Source of the DNA: Crocodylus rhombifer
Taxonomy: Eukaryota; Chordata; Crocodylia; Crocodylidae
Reading direction: 5' to 3'
Length of the DNA stretch: 64,000 nucleotides
Assembly (NCBI GenBank): GCA_038503035.1
Contig: JAVSML010018994.1
Span: 1 to 64,000 of the forward strand
Below the pieces are notes generated by a model, which was not told the DNA's origin, ran no database searches, and saw nothing but the letters and a program-made list of their open reading frames with translations. Position 1 is the stretch's first letter. Every line of letters starts with the position of its first letter. Positions 1 to 12,900 of the stretch are shown here, piece after piece. Both the position numbers and the translations under genes were made by a program.

Positions 1-1500
1 TTTTTTTTTTTTTTGCTCCAATTCAAACAATCAAAGTGGAAATCTGACACTTGCCTACTCAAGAACTTATTTTATATGGATGGAAAGGTACTGGATACAG
101 CAGTGGGTGGGGTTACCAAAACCCCCCAGCAGAAACCTTGTACAAGCACAATTAAACCAGATGGCCAAAGATCTGATTGTGCTCTAACAACTAGATACTG
201 GATACTCAATTAATTTATCCAGCTCTGACAAATAAGTTACATGTAAAGTCAGCACAAGCGACCCTGACAGTCACCTGATTTTGCCAGGAAAGGCATATGT
301 AGCCCTGAGATGGAAAAAAAACTTAAAAAGCCCTCATCTTGCTTATATACCACCTTTCCTCAACCCATTCACAGACACTGGGGCATGCCTATGTGAAAAA
401 ATGTTTTATCTGGTTTCCATTAATGGTTCACATTTACTGGTACAACCTCCTTGAATCTGGCTTTCATGACACTGTGCTAAAACTGCCTGAGCCCCAGCTA
501 CCAGCTCAGAAACAACTACCCTGTGGCTGGACAACTGGCAAAATATTATTTAGAATAAACAGTGGTTGAGGCAGTCAAAGCCTCACTGCCTTCTTCGAGT
601 CCTCCTTCTAGTGGTAAGGATTATGTTAACTGAGGGTGCTCAAACCCTGGCCCGTGGGTGAAATGTGACCCACAGAACTATGGCACCTGGCCCACAGGGC
701 TCTCCATGGGTCACAAATTTGGCAGCAGAGAGCAGTGGCAATTAACACTGACACCCTCACTGCCAAATTTCCAAGACCTGCATACCCAGGTTGGGACTGA
801 ACCATGCTCCCTTCCCCTCCTGTGGCTGGATTGAGCTGGGCCACACCTGTGCCCTGTCCTTCCGCACAGCTGGCTCAGGTGCCATCTAACCTTCCCCTTG
901 CACCAAATAGGGACTGTCAGCCAAATCCAGCCTGTGGAGAGATTGGGCACTGCTCACCCAGCCCATGGGACAGGAAGCCAATGTATTAACCCAATCAGGG
1001 AACAGAAACAATATCATATGACTTCAGTGACCAAACCTAATACACATAGCTTGACTTTTCCTTGGAGCAAATTGTTCATAAGGACAGCATCATTAGGATA
1101 TCATCATGCTAACATGCATGGTAATAAATTTCAAAAGAGACCAAGTTCATCTAGCAAACTATTCACATGACTCTTCAAATTATACTTGAGAGTCAAACAG
1201 AACCAGACTAGACAAGATTTTAAGCCTGTACCTCAGCAACACTTAACAAAAATATTTTGATCCTTTCTCTCTTGCATGACACAATTTTGTGGTGACAGAC
1301 TTCAGTCAGTCAGTATGACAATGCATTTAGATTTTGTCACACTGTCTACTGTTTTTATATGCAGAATGTTATTTTTAAATGGTAAAAAGTTGTTGAAATG
1401 TTACATACTAAACCAAGTTAATAAAGTCCCTTTATTTAGGTTTATGCATGAAATCAAGTGTGGCAATCACTGTATCCCCATGACAAGTATCTATTCAAAA
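1..1500. other. Non-coding flank; poly-T at the edge and a possible hAT relic
   Basis: The window opens with 14 T residues, possibly the reversed poly-A tail of a retroposed sequence lying off the left edge. From about 634 the text GGGTGCTCAAA followed by 'CCTGGCCCGTGGG' resembles one end of a hAT-type element, but no matching right end was found. Open frames here are short and overlap on both strands, so no gene is supported. Confidence 0.4.
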
Positions 1501-1840
1501 CAATGGTTCTCAGTCGGGGGTGTTGTGCTATGGTGGAACTGCCAGGTGGAACTGCCTTGCACACTTCATACACAGCCAGATTGGGAAGGGCAGCAACAGA
1601 CCATGCACTCCTGCCCTTTTTGGGTTATCAGAGAAGTGCTTTGCAGGCAAGAATGTGCACTCCTGCCGCAGCCCTTCCCTCTGGCTGGCTGTGCCACCTG
1701 GCTGCCATGGCAGTAGTACCTTAGTTGAGAACCACTGAAGTTGAGCTAAGGCAGAGCAACAGTGGTTCTCAAATGGGAATGCCACCAAATTAAAAAAGTT
1801 ATGGAGGGGCACCAGAATCTAAAATGGTTGAGAACTACTG
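1501..1840. mobile_element. One or two back-to-back short hAT-type elements
   Basis: The left end reads CAATGGTTCTCAGTC and an inverted partner (TTGAGAACCACTG) ends at 1737. After 22 bases a second pair runs from CAGTGGTTCTCAAA at 1760 to GTTGAGAACTACTG at 1840. This CAGTGGTTCTCAA terminus is characteristic of hAT/Charlie-type elements. Flanks of the outer pair (1493-1500 and 1841-1848) agree at only 5 of 8 bases. It may be two elements or one with an internal repeat of its ends. There is no coding capacity. Confidence 0.6.
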
Positions 1841-1997
1841 ATTTAGATGTATGGGAATGAGCCCAACATTAAGAAGCAGAAGCCTTTTGAACGCTAATCC
1901 CAAATTTTACTTGCTATATTGCAGTGTCCTGGCAACTCATTTAAAGCAAAGTTTTAAAATCCTACTTAACACACTGGGCCTGATTTTAAGATATACT

Positions 1998-2491
1998 GGG
2001 TGCATTTACATGTTCAATTAGTACAGCACAATAAACTCCAGCACAGTTCATGCCAGAGTTACAGTTCTCAGGTGCAGTGTCCACACATGCACCTGGGACC
2101 GCAGCAGTTTGAGTTGGGGCGGAGCAGCCCCAGGCTGGCAGTAAGCTCAGGGGGTCAGCCCTGGGCTCTGGGTTGTGGTGTCAGGCAGCAAAGGGGTTGG
2201 CTGCATCCCAAGCATGCCCAAAGAGTGGAGCCAAGTGGCTAGGTGGCAGGCAAAGGTCTGCCCCCCCGCTGCCTGGCCTGACTGGGTGCAATTTATGTCC
2301 AGGTCAGCATTTACGCATGCATTTAGGTGCAATTGTTTTTGCCATCATAGGATAGTAGTCCCCAACGGTACTACCTTACACTGGCAAAAATTAGTTTGCT
2401 GTATTCTAATAACATCACATGTGTAGACTGTGATGCTTTACACCACAGCAGATTAGTCTACTGTGCAGGTAAGCATATGTATAGATGCATA
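1998..2491. mobile_element. Harbinger-like MITE
   Basis: The left end reads GGGTGCATTTACATGTTC followed by AATAAACTCCAGCACAG. The right end, read inverted, starts ATGCATCTATACATATGC and then CTGCACAGTAGACTAAT. The same left-end text recurs at 28544 and 29467, and the 'TGCTTTAC...GCAGTAGA' right-end text recurs at 28100 and 29640. A GC-rich core of about 200 bases is not shared. No transposase frame is present. Confidence 0.65.
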
Positions 2492-2559
2492 GTTAAGCGC
2501 ACTGTGTACCTATAGCACCCGCTGGCATAATGACAGTGGTGAGAAGCCACTGACTGGCT

Positions 2560-2790
2560 TGTAGCAATAAGTAGCCAGCATTTACATAGTGCTTTTCTGT
2601 AGTGTATCTCAAAGCACTTTAAAAAAATGAAGGAGCTTTAGCTGTATTTTTAGTTAGAGAAATCAAGGCACAAAGCACTGACTTACCCTAAGCTATTCAG
2701 TGACTCAGAGCCAGAACAGAGTCGCGTCCTTTCCCTGCTGACTGGAATGCAGTTTGCCCCGTTCTAACCACAGTTCAAGGAAGCGCGTGG
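2560..2790 (-). repeat. MIR/L2-like ancient SINE fragment
   Basis: The text AAATCAAGGCACAAAG, then GACTTACCCTAAG and CAGAGCCAGAACAGAG, follows the reverse complement of the MIR/L2 3' region. It is diverged, as expected of an ancient amniote repeat. The call is from memory of the consensus. Confidence 0.5.
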
Positions 2791-2950
2791 CCAGCTCCCA
2801 GAAGGCATCCCGCTGGGCCTTTCAGGTACATGAAGTAGAATTGTGTCTCAAGACCATACGGTGATCCAAAACCCAAGCCTTTTGGCAAAACAATGCCAAC
2901 AACTGGGAGATGCTGGACTGTCAGCCAACGTTTCATGTTCTGGTTTAAAA

Positions 2951-3430
2951 CAGTGGTGCTCAACCTTTGGTGCCACAGACCAGACACATGGCACAGGGCC
3001 CGTCTGCAGGCTGAATCAGGCCCTGTGCCACCAGATCAAGGCCCTATGCCATCTTCCTCAGCCCTGTAGCATGTCCTAGGGACTGCACTGTTGAATCCCT
3101 GCCCTACACCATCTCCTTTGGCCCCACACCACAGGACTGTGGCTCTGCACTGCCTCCTTGGGCCCTGGGTTGCCTCCAATCATCCCTGCACTACAGAATG
3201 AGGCCCTGCACTGCCTCCAGTTGGCACTGGTGTGACTGGTTTGGATGCCAGGCCACCTCCATGCACTGATCTAGTGTGCTACCTGGCCATGTGGGCACCC
3301 CCACAGGTCCAGAAATTTGGCAGCAGCAGCAACTGCTGCCACCACTGTCCCGCTGCCAAATTTTAGGACCCCTGGGAAGGCCTGTGGACCAGATAGCAAG
3401 GCTCCACAAGCCAGGGGCTGAACAGCCCTG
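2951..3430. mobile_element. Non-autonomous hAT element with perfect 8-bp target duplication
   Basis: The element runs from CAGTGGTGCTCAACC to GCTGAACAGCCCTG. It is flanked on both sides by the identical 8-mer GTTTAAAA (2943-2950 and 3431-3438). An 8-base duplication plus a CAGTGG-type terminus is the hAT signature. The 480-base interior is GC-rich and repeats phrases such as 'CCCTGCACTGCCTCC'. It has no transposase frame, so it depended on an autonomous partner. Confidence 0.85.
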
Positions 3431-4220
3431 GTTTAAAATAAAGAAAATTTTGGAGCAAATCAAACATTTTTCACCAATCAGGTCTAGATGCAATTAATTA
3501 CCTAGAAAACAAAGAATGCTGGTACCACTAGAAAGAATTCAGTGAAAAGTAACTTCCTTGTAACTGCCCCTTTTACATCGTATGGGACAAGCTTCAGAAG
3601 TGAAACACCACACAAGGAAGAAACACGAACATTTAGTCTGTAACATGGGAATGTATTCCTGCTCCTTTTCCCTCCCTAGATTCATTTTATGTTCCCATCA
3701 GAAGGTTAATTGTGTTAACAGGAGCTACAGCCACAGGGGAAAGATGTGATTGAATGCTGAGTGCAGTTTTAGCTGATAACCTCTGAGTGAGTGAAAGGGC
3801 ACAAAAAGGGGTTGATCTCCTCCAAAGGTGTTGTCATTCATGCAGGAAAAATGCAGCTGTGGGAGAAACGGCTTTATCTCCTGGGACATGGGGAAGAGAA
3901 GCTATGAAAATAATCTTGAGACTACACTCACTCCAGTTTATATGTCTGTGTCTATGGAACTGACAGCTGAGTTATATATGAGCTGCTGCCTTGCTTGTCT
4001 GAATGAACATTCACATTCTTGAAGACTAATTATACTGCAGGAAAGTGTAAAATTAACAAGAACGGAACCAAAATAAAGATAGCCGTGGGTAGCCAGAATG
4101 AAATCTTCACCCCTGAACCTAATGACAAACCTCTTCAACAGGCCCAGAATTTCATCCAAAGTTGTTATTCAAGGAGGAATGAGCTCTTTCCCAAAGAGAC
4201 ACACTTAGGTGCATGTTTAT

Positions 4221-5127
4221 TAGAGCCGTGTGAAGCTTTGAGTGCTGAATCGATTCGGAGGAGATTTAGCCCAATTTGGCAGTCGAATCTCGAAATCTGA
4301 ATCAAATCAGGGGACTAATTAAAAGGTCCAAATCAATTTGAAGCTCTCTGAATCAATTTGGAAAAGATCTGGGGAGCTTTGGCAATTCAGGCAGTCCCTG
4401 CCCACTGCAACAAGGAGCTGGACCTGAACTCCATGCTGGTAAATAGGGGGTGGAGGAGGGGAGGGGGTGGGGACCATGGGGGGACCCCTGCCAGGCTCCA
4501 TCCCCTGCCTGCTCCCCCAGCCCTCCTGAGTGCCCCCGATCCCCACCCACTCTCCCAGCCCCACCCATGGCTGTCCTGCTCTGCTCCAGCTCTTGGTTGT
4601 TTAAAAAAAAGCCCCCACTCACCAGCTGCTGCCATGTGGGGGGGATCCCCACTGCCCCTGCATGGCCCCACACCATGTGAGGGGCTCTGCCATGACCCTC
4701 CTGGACTCCCGCCTGCTCTCCGAGCCCCACCATGGCTGGCCCACCCACCCCAGCTCCCAGCCTTTTAAAAGAAAAACCAAAACAACTCACTGGCTGCTGC
4801 AGTGACCTTGGGGCTTCTGGGGGCTCATGGCAGAGCAGCATGGGGCAGTGAGGAGCAGCGGGGATCGCCACCCTGCCTGGCAGCAGCCGGTGAGTGGTGG
4901 CTTTCTTTTTTCAAAGAGCCAGAAGCTAGGGCCAGGCAGGGCTGGGAGAGTGGGTGGGGGACGGGGCCTGTGTGATTTGGAGATTCAGCTGATTTGACCG
5001 CGGCCAAATCTCTGAATCAGATTCGGCCAAATCAATTCAGGACAGTGATTCAAATGACTGAATCGACTCACTGTCCCCTGAATCGGCCAAATCCAAAGTG
5101 AATACTAGCCACTTTGCACAGGCCTAA
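4221..5127. mobile_element. Non-autonomous hAT element, 907 bp
   Basis: Left end TAGAGCCGTGTGAAG and inverted right end TAGGCCTGTGCAAAG form imperfect terminal repeats. Flanking 8-mers are ATGTTTAT (4213-4220) and ATATTTAT (5128-5135), 7 of 8 identical, fitting a hAT target duplication. Both subterminal regions are packed with GAATC/GATTCGG motifs. The 600-base core is GC-rich and carries two copies of a segment containing the (A)GCTGCTGC...CCCCACTG phrase, with a poly-A-like TTTAAAA spacer each time. There is no coding capacity. Confidence 0.8.
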
Positions 5128-5209
5128 TATTTATATAGGAGGCTCACAGGAAAAACATGGATTTATCTCTCCATTGGCCCAGTATTGTGCAATACTATAC
5201 TGAATTTAA

Positions 5210-6900
5210 GGTAATCGACAATCCCTCACAGCCAAAGATCATTGTCTTTTATGATTGCTTTATCTGTAGGTCCAAAGACGGCTGACGAGACCAATCTGAG
5301 ATCAACAGACTCTGTTGCAACTCAGGCATGTGTTTCCATATGGAGTGGGTAGCTATGGATTCTTGATTTGGTTTACGTCATGCTGTTTCTGCCACTCCTG
5401 CTCTTCCACCTCCTGTTGTCATCATAAGGTTTCAACATACAAAGATCCTTCCAGCAGACTCTTCCTCCATTTGGGGCAGTCCTGGATGTTAGCCTCCTAC
5501 AAGTTGTTGTTGATGATACTTTTTTATGAAGTTGGCCTTGAGGACATCCTTGAAGCACTTTCTCTGCCCTCATCTTGAGAGTACAACTTGACTGAGCTGG
5601 GAGAATAAAACTTGCTTCAGGAGTCTGGAGTCAGTTATCCAGATGACATGGCCAACCCAGCAAAATTGATGTTGGATGATCATTGCCTCAAGGCTTGTTG
5701 TGTTTGCTTGCAAGAGGACACTAATGGTGGTGCATCTATCTGACCACTGGAATTTGAAGGATCTTTCACAGGCAGATTCTCCAGTGACTTAAGGTGTCCA
5801 TTGACCACATCTCAGCTCCATACAGTAAGATGGGAATCACAATTTCTTGATAAACCATGAGCTTGGTTTTGGATCTGAAGTTATGATCTTTGAACTCATT
5901 TCCTCAAGCATCTGAAGGCTGCACTTGTGCTTTTAAGGAGATGTTGGATTTCTTCATCAATGTTGGCTTTATGTGAGAGATGGCTTCCAAGGTACAGGAA
6001 TTCCTCAATGTTCTCCAGAGTCTCACTGTGAATCTATATTACTGGAGTTGGGGACTGCTTATTAAAAGCTTGTTGATGGAGGACCTTAGTCTTCTGAATG
6101 TTAAGCATCAATCCCATTTTCTTGTATGCCACAGTAAAGACATCAATGATTGCCTGAAGAACTGCTTCCTAGTGAGCATACACTACAGCAATCATAAGCG
6201 TAGAGAAGCCCAGTGACTGAAGTTGGGGTGGTCTTGGTTTTGGCTCAGAGACAGCTGAGGTTAAACAGCTTACCATGCATTTGGTAGTTGAGCTCCACAC
6301 TTACTAGAAGCTTGTTGGTGGTCAGATGCAGCATCACAGTAAGGAATATTGAGAAGTGTGTTGGAGCAATGACACAGCATTGCTTACCTCCTGTCTTAAC
6401 CTCAAAGGGATCTGTGATAGATCCATTACTGAAAGCCACTGCTTGCATACTGTCACAGAGCAGGGAAAGAATGGTGCCAAAGGCTTTCATGAGGTCAAAG
6501 AAGGCCATTTAGAGAGGCTTATGTTGTTCCCGGCATTTTTCCTGCAGCTGGTGAGCAGTGAAGATCAACCCTGGATGAGGTGAGGAAAGTCATCAAACAG
6601 ATAAAGAACAACAAGGCATCTGGAGCTGATGAAATCTCCACTGAAATCCCATCACAGCTCCATGCCCCCATCTGAAGGATCTGGAATGATGAGGAAATCC
6701 CAGGTGACCTTAAGGACACCACAATCATGACAATATTCAAGAAGGCAGACAGGTCCAGCTGTGGAAATTACAGAGGGATCACCTTGCTGTCCACCACAGA
6801 AACGGTCATTGTGAGAATCCTCCTGAACCACCTCTTTCCACTTGCTGAACAGCTTTTCCCAGAATCTCAATGTGGTTTTAGGGCATCAAGAGGCATAACT
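5210..6900 (-). mobile_element. Non-CR1 LINE fragment with 5' inversion (twin priming)
   Basis: On the minus strand, 6557 down to about 5210 encodes the later part of a non-LTR reverse transcriptase in broken frames: QLQEKCREQHKPL, then MAFFDLMKAF, a KQCCVIAPTHFS motif and HGKLFNL. Further on come degenerate endonuclease-distal tail motifs. On the plus strand, 6562-6898 encodes the preceding part of the same protein: KNNKASGADEI, IFKKADRSSCGNYRGITLL and PESQCGFRASRG. The CGNYRG signature differs from the CR1 copies' NYRPISLTS. The two parts are head to head with only a few codons missing between them. No frame is intact. Confidence 0.82.
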
Positions 6901-9900
6901 GGATTTAAGGTAATCAACTTGGTAGAGGTGCGTGAAGATTATATACTGCAGTAAATTGGGACTAATGAGGGTAAGGATTGATGTGGGAGCCTGTACCAGG
7001 TCAAAGTGGAGAGAAAGTTGAGGAGTATATTTCAGGTGTTTAATCAGGTTCACTGCAGTCAAAAAAGTACTAAAATATTTTGAGGTGTCTTAAAGGTAAA
7101 GTGCAACCATTAGCATTTACAAAGCCTTTTCTTTCTTCTTGGTGCTGGACAACATGAACAAGACCTTGAGAGGACCTGAAAAGTGATATCAAATGTGGCT
7201 GTAATCAGAGTTGCAGCCTGTGATCTCACCATGGAGAAGTGAGCAGATACTGAGCTTCAAAAGACGAGCATCCCCTCCCCATGCAGGCAGGGGGAGTCTC
7301 CACCCTATTATGCAGTAGTCTCATTGACATATGCAGCTAAAAATGTGTGCATGTGCACATATGCAGTAATGTAGGCTTGGTACTGACCAGTTCACTTCAT
7401 TATAGATGTTAAAATGAGGCTGAGAAACAAAACTCTAGAGATTTTTTTTAAAATGCCGAGATATAAATCAACCTCTTTCTTCCCAGAGCTTCTAAGTGCA
7501 AAAAAGTTCTGTAATGCTAGCATCAACAATACAACTTGAGCAAAACAACCAAAATGCTTATTGACTTGGTAGCAGAGAAAGCCAGTTTGATTCCTAACAC
7601 CAGTTAAGCAAGTATGTGTAAAGTGTAAAGTCTGTACTTGTTGATTTCTGAGATAAAAATCAATAAAACTGTCCATAACCTATAACTCTTTGGTTTACCT
7701 CTCCATAGAGATCAAAAGACAGTAATTAGATTTCTGCCTGACTAGCAGGGGTAGAAAACTGTTTCATTTTAGATCAAAACCTTCCCAGTGGATTACACCT
7801 TCTATCTACTGCCTATCAACACTTAACAATTGCTTCTGTATTTGACTTTGACAGAACTAGCAGAATGTTACTGTCTAATTTTCAGTGTAGTTGATGCAAG
7901 GTTTTGAAGCTTTATTCTAGTGCCAGATTTTAAAATTAATTCTTCCCACTTCATATTTTACATTTTTGCTGTGCGGTGTTCTCTAACGTCCAGTCTTGCA
8001 AGCAGTGTAAATAATTAAAAAACAAAACAACAACACAAGACCAACTTCTAATTTACAACAATCAAACCCTTAATCTATTATTGATGATCCAGCTTTTGGA
8101 TTCAAACTAATGACTAAACAAGCAGTTGTCTGACCATGAATAGTCTCTGTGTTTCCTGTTCAAATGAGGCTGACACTGTTGCATATATTTTGATCTGATG
8201 ATATTTTAATATCACCAGATGTTACTGCCTGTGCAGAAGATAACTGCTTCCAATGCAACCTCCTTCTCACTTGCTAAACTGCATGATTTTAAGGGCCAGA
8301 CATAATGCAGGTCATGCTTCTAAATAACATTTTTATAACACTTGCTAGTACTACCATATTCTCACATTACAGCAGTCTTGAGTCTTTCTGCAATAATGGC
8401 CTTTTAAGGCACAACGTCAATCTGCATTTTGATCTTCCTTAACTCAGCAGCTTTCAAACATGAGAACAAGAAATATCAAACAATAAATAACTCTAGCAAC
8501 AGCCTCCCATAGTAGGCAGAAATACATCATTTGGAAAATATGTGACAGCTTAAGTTCAATTTCATGTAAAAACTGAGTTTGATGGAAAGATGCAACATAT
8601 TCCTGTTCCGGGACTAAGAGAACTAAGAGAACCAGACAGCAAATAAACTCCTGAGCTAAGCTGCTGACCTGTGGCTCCCATTAAAGTCAGAGGGAGCTAC
8701 AGGTGTACACTGGAAGGCAGCTGGTTCATTTGGAAGTTTGCAAACTTGTACATTGTCATCAGGGTTCTGAACATTTTTTTAAATTGGCGCATGGTTTTTT
8801 TAAATCTGCACAGTTTGGGACTGGCCACATGACATACATTTATAAATCCTTATTCTACAATAGATGTCAGGTGCTCACATAAATAGTAAGTATTAGGTTG
8901 AGTCTCCTAGTTGGGACTGACTTTACAATATAGATCACCCTTGGCACTTAAATGTTCTGCATTATTATTTTACTACAAGGTTTACTTGCATGTGACACAC
9001 CTTTTTCCCAAAACTTAGCTCTCCAAAATTGAGGCATGCATTTCAAACAAGGAGGCCAATTCCTATACTGAAATGGAGGCATGAGGATGCTGGCATGTCT
9101 GCCAAGGACTGTGCTGGGCTTCCTGCTACATGGAGGAGTAGAGTTCACTCATCAGCATCACTCACCCTCTGCCTTCAGCACCAAAAACTTCAGATTTAAT
9201 CCTGTCACAGCTGCTACCAAATCAGCAGTAGCTTTTGGCTGCCTAGAGCTTTGGCTGTACGAAGTCCTTCTACTCCTGATCACTAGGAATGGACCAAATG
9301 CTGCACAGGGCACTGGTGAGTAGCCTACAAAGCTAATGTTATGGTGGGTTGGGATTTTCTTTTCTCCCACAGGCCTTTCTGCAGGAGGAAGGGAAACATG
9401 CACTGGCCTGAGACATAAATAATAAACAAACACATCCTCAGCCAACCAAATCACTCAGTTTGGTGAACTGTTACTTGGGATGTTCATCTATTTAACAATA
9501 ATGTTAGGCATAGCTAAAGGATGTGAATACTTCTGCATGCTCCTAATAACTGCTTCCAGCCACATCACTTCCCATGTAGGGGTGCAACTGGATTGGTTCA
9601 GCACCCCTTTACTGCCACCCAGAGCTCTCACATAGTGCCCCTTCATCATAGATTATCACTGGAGACAACTATTGGCATAATACAGACATCCGGGCAAATC
9701 CACTACTGGGAAAAGCAGTCGTAACTCCATTGAATCAATAGAGTAACCATCACTTTTGCCAGAGGCAGGTTCTACCTACTCATCACCACAGGTTCTGAGC
9801 ACATCACAGCCATTAATGGATTTTCTTCTCACAAGGTAGATAAACTATATCACCATTTGGCAGGTAGAAAACTGGGGCATATCTTAGATTACGTGATTTA

Positions 9901-12900
9901 TTTAAACTCATCCAGGAAGTCTGTAACCCAGCCACAGACTGAGCCCCAGTCGAGTGCACTGCCCACAAGACATTTGATCTTTTCTCTTTTGTTTAGTCCA
10001 AGATATATTCCATAGCTTCTCAAAAGGGTATTTGCTCTTTTACCTGCCAGCAGAGGAGAAACAACCAGGTTCTGCACCCTACAGCACATGCTGTTTCTGC
10101 GGCCCCTCTAAGTGGGTGCCCAGGGCTGATGCCCTGGTCGTCTACCTCTAGTTATGCTACTACGTACCAGCACTCAGTGGGCAATATATCAGAAGCCTAC
10201 AGGGGCAGCCTTAGACATGTGTAGATAAGGACAATTTGATGCAAATATAATACAATCAAATCAGAGTTTGTGCATGAGACCTTGTGGTGACTGGAGCCAA
10301 GAACATGGTAGAGGCAGAAAACTCAGAGAAGTGTTTGGTGTTTCCCTGGACTGATCCCTTGTATTTAACCATCAATGGATTGTGGAGACAATTCAGGTTA
10401 GAAGACAACTGAGCAGGATTTCAGCCTTTTTTAATATGGGGTAGCTAAGTGGGAAGCTGAATATGGAGTTCTTAGATGCTATGGCACCCTCCAAAAAGAA
10501 AAAAAGCCATGTTCCACATGTGTTGTTAGCTGCTGTCACAGTGTGGCATGTACACCCAGGAGGAAGGTCACTAAGCAGCTATAAAACTTCTTCTTTTGTA
10601 AACATAGGTAGGCTTCAAATGATGTGAAAGCTGCTAGTTCCATCTGCAAGGAGGCTGACTTGTATATAAATCTGAATACTCTCATTGTTACCTTTAACTG
10701 TCTCCGGAGAGACGAATATCTTTTCTCACAGCAAGTGCCTGTCACTAGCAGTTTCAAATCTAGCAGTTAAATACAAATGTTTATTTTTTTCTTTTCTCTC
10801 TCTCTCTCTCTTTTTTTTTTTTTACTGTGGAAATCTGCTTATCAAGTGAGAAAAACTCTACCCAGGAAAATAAAGGCTCCAAAGCAAGCTTTCAAGCTGG
10901 CATTGCCCAGCCATGGGTATCAAACACAGGGCCAGGTGAACAGGATGCAATTGGGAGGTGGACAGCAAGAGTCTGGAATTCAGGTTCACTGAAGCCTTGG
11001 TGCACTTTCACATTTGTTAAATATTGAAGTATGTGCAGCTTAGATATTATGGTGATTTCAACATTAGGAAAAGATCCCTTGGACTGGACATTTTTAGTAT
11101 AGATGGAAATACATTCATTCTAGAGCTCATATACATACCCCAAAGGGAAGACATGAGCCAGGCAGACTTGTTTTCTGTATGATCTTCACATTCTGCTCTC
11201 TGGGGGCATGTGCTGAAGTGATGGTGCTTTCATTACCTGCTGGAAAAGGAGGACTTTGTATCAGGCACCCATGAACAATGTGTGACCCCAGAAGCTGGAG
11301 GGGCACGGTGACTGCCTGCAGGCAGCGGTGAGCAGGGAGCTCATGCAGGCAGCTGTGGCGGTATCGGCGGGAGGGAGGGGGTGGCGAGCGCCAACCAGCA
11401 GTCGGCGACCACTCCCAGATGCTGCCAGCAGTGGCGGTGGTGACTAGTGGCAATTGGCAACCACCCGCAGAGGCTGCTGGCGTGTCGCTGGTGAGGGAGG
11501 GAAGGGTGGCCAGCGGTGACTGCCCACAGGCACTGCAGGCAGCATCAGCAGTGGCCAATTGCAGGAGGTGCACTGCCAATCTCAGAGGGTCCGTGTGCAC
11601 CCGCGTGCACCGGTTACACATCACCAGTGCAGGCACCTCTGGTCAATTAAGGGAAATTACTGGGCTCAAAAGTGGGTCCTATGCAGACTGCCTCTGCTGA
11701 GGTGAAGTGTATACTTCTTACCTACACAAATACATACAAATAGAATGACACCTTTCAGTTTCTTCCTCAACCCATTCTTACACTACTGATTAATATAGCC
11801 TGGGGCTTGATTCAAAGCACTTAGAAGAGACGTCTTTCTGTTTCCAGCCACTGGATCTGTGCATAAATGAGCATGCTGCAGCAATGAGCCCATGATATTG
11901 TGTGACTTTGTACAATTCAGTGGTATTTGTTTCTGCTGAATGAAGTCTGCTTTCATTTTGATCCGCACCCTTGCTTTTTTGGTTTTTCTCGTTGTACTCT
12001 GAGGGTTAGGATATCAGTGAGGGAATGAGCTTTATACAGCTGTCAGTCTCTGGCCCAGCTCCCAGCTAATTTAGGCTAGTTACCCAGATGAGTTACACAG
12101 TTACAAATGAGTCAGTCTTGGCTCCCTCTTGGCTGTAGCCCTGACCCTGCAACCTGCTTCCTGTCCTGACCTTTGGCCTGTGTCCGAGCCCTTGTCTTCA
12201 AGCTGATCACATCCCACTCTGTAAAGGGGCTGTCCTGGCCCCTTGGCTCACTTCCTGGTCTGAGGTTATAGCTCTAATCAGTAGGGCACAAATCCTATGC
12301 CTTAGTCGCATTACAATAATATCTTGATGATAGGAAGTAATCGGAAAAAAATTAATATGTGCCATTGGTTAAGGTCAGTCTTGCACTTTGAGTTAAGAAC
12401 ATGCATCTCCCAAAGTTAAGACAGTGAGTACAGAAAATTATTGCCCAATAAAATGTTCTAGGCCAAATATCAAAGGAAGACCCAACTCCATCACGTTTGG
12501 GCAGGCACATCTTTGACTGTGCACTGTTTTTTAGTTCTGGCAGAATTTTCAGAGTCAAACGCAACTGTCACAATGGCCTTTGCAGATGCAGAATCTATAA
12601 CTATGCCCTTCTCTAATAGATTCCAGTACATTGTAGATGTATATCTGCCACTACTTGAAGGTGTTCTCCATATAAAGTTGAAACCATAGAAATCAAGGTC
12701 ACTTTTTGAATATTCAGCCCAGTAAGTAGTCTCCATTTCCTGAAAACATACTCTGTTTTAAACTAGACTCCATTTTATATTTAATCCGTTAGTCTGCAGT
12801 ATTGCTATTCCCCTAGCAAACTGCCTCCAAATCCAATATGTACTGTTCAACATCTTCCACTAAATGCAGTCAACAGTTATCTAACATTCAAACAGCACCA

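Noticed and set aside
4353..4871. 172-codon minus-strand proline/glycine-rich frame
   Set aside because: It lies in the GC-rich core of a non-coding hAT element with low-complexity composition and competing frames on both strands.
11127..11636. 169-codon minus-strand frame in GC-rich DNA
   Set aside because: The sequence is CAG/CTG- and GGTGGC-rich and repeat-like; the protein has no domain and no splice context was seen.
12352..12736. Two overlapping minus-strand open frames (70 and 81 codons) that could be a pseudogene or an exon
   Set aside because: No recognisable domain, the frames overlap out of phase, and an 80-codon frame is common by chance in 64 kb.
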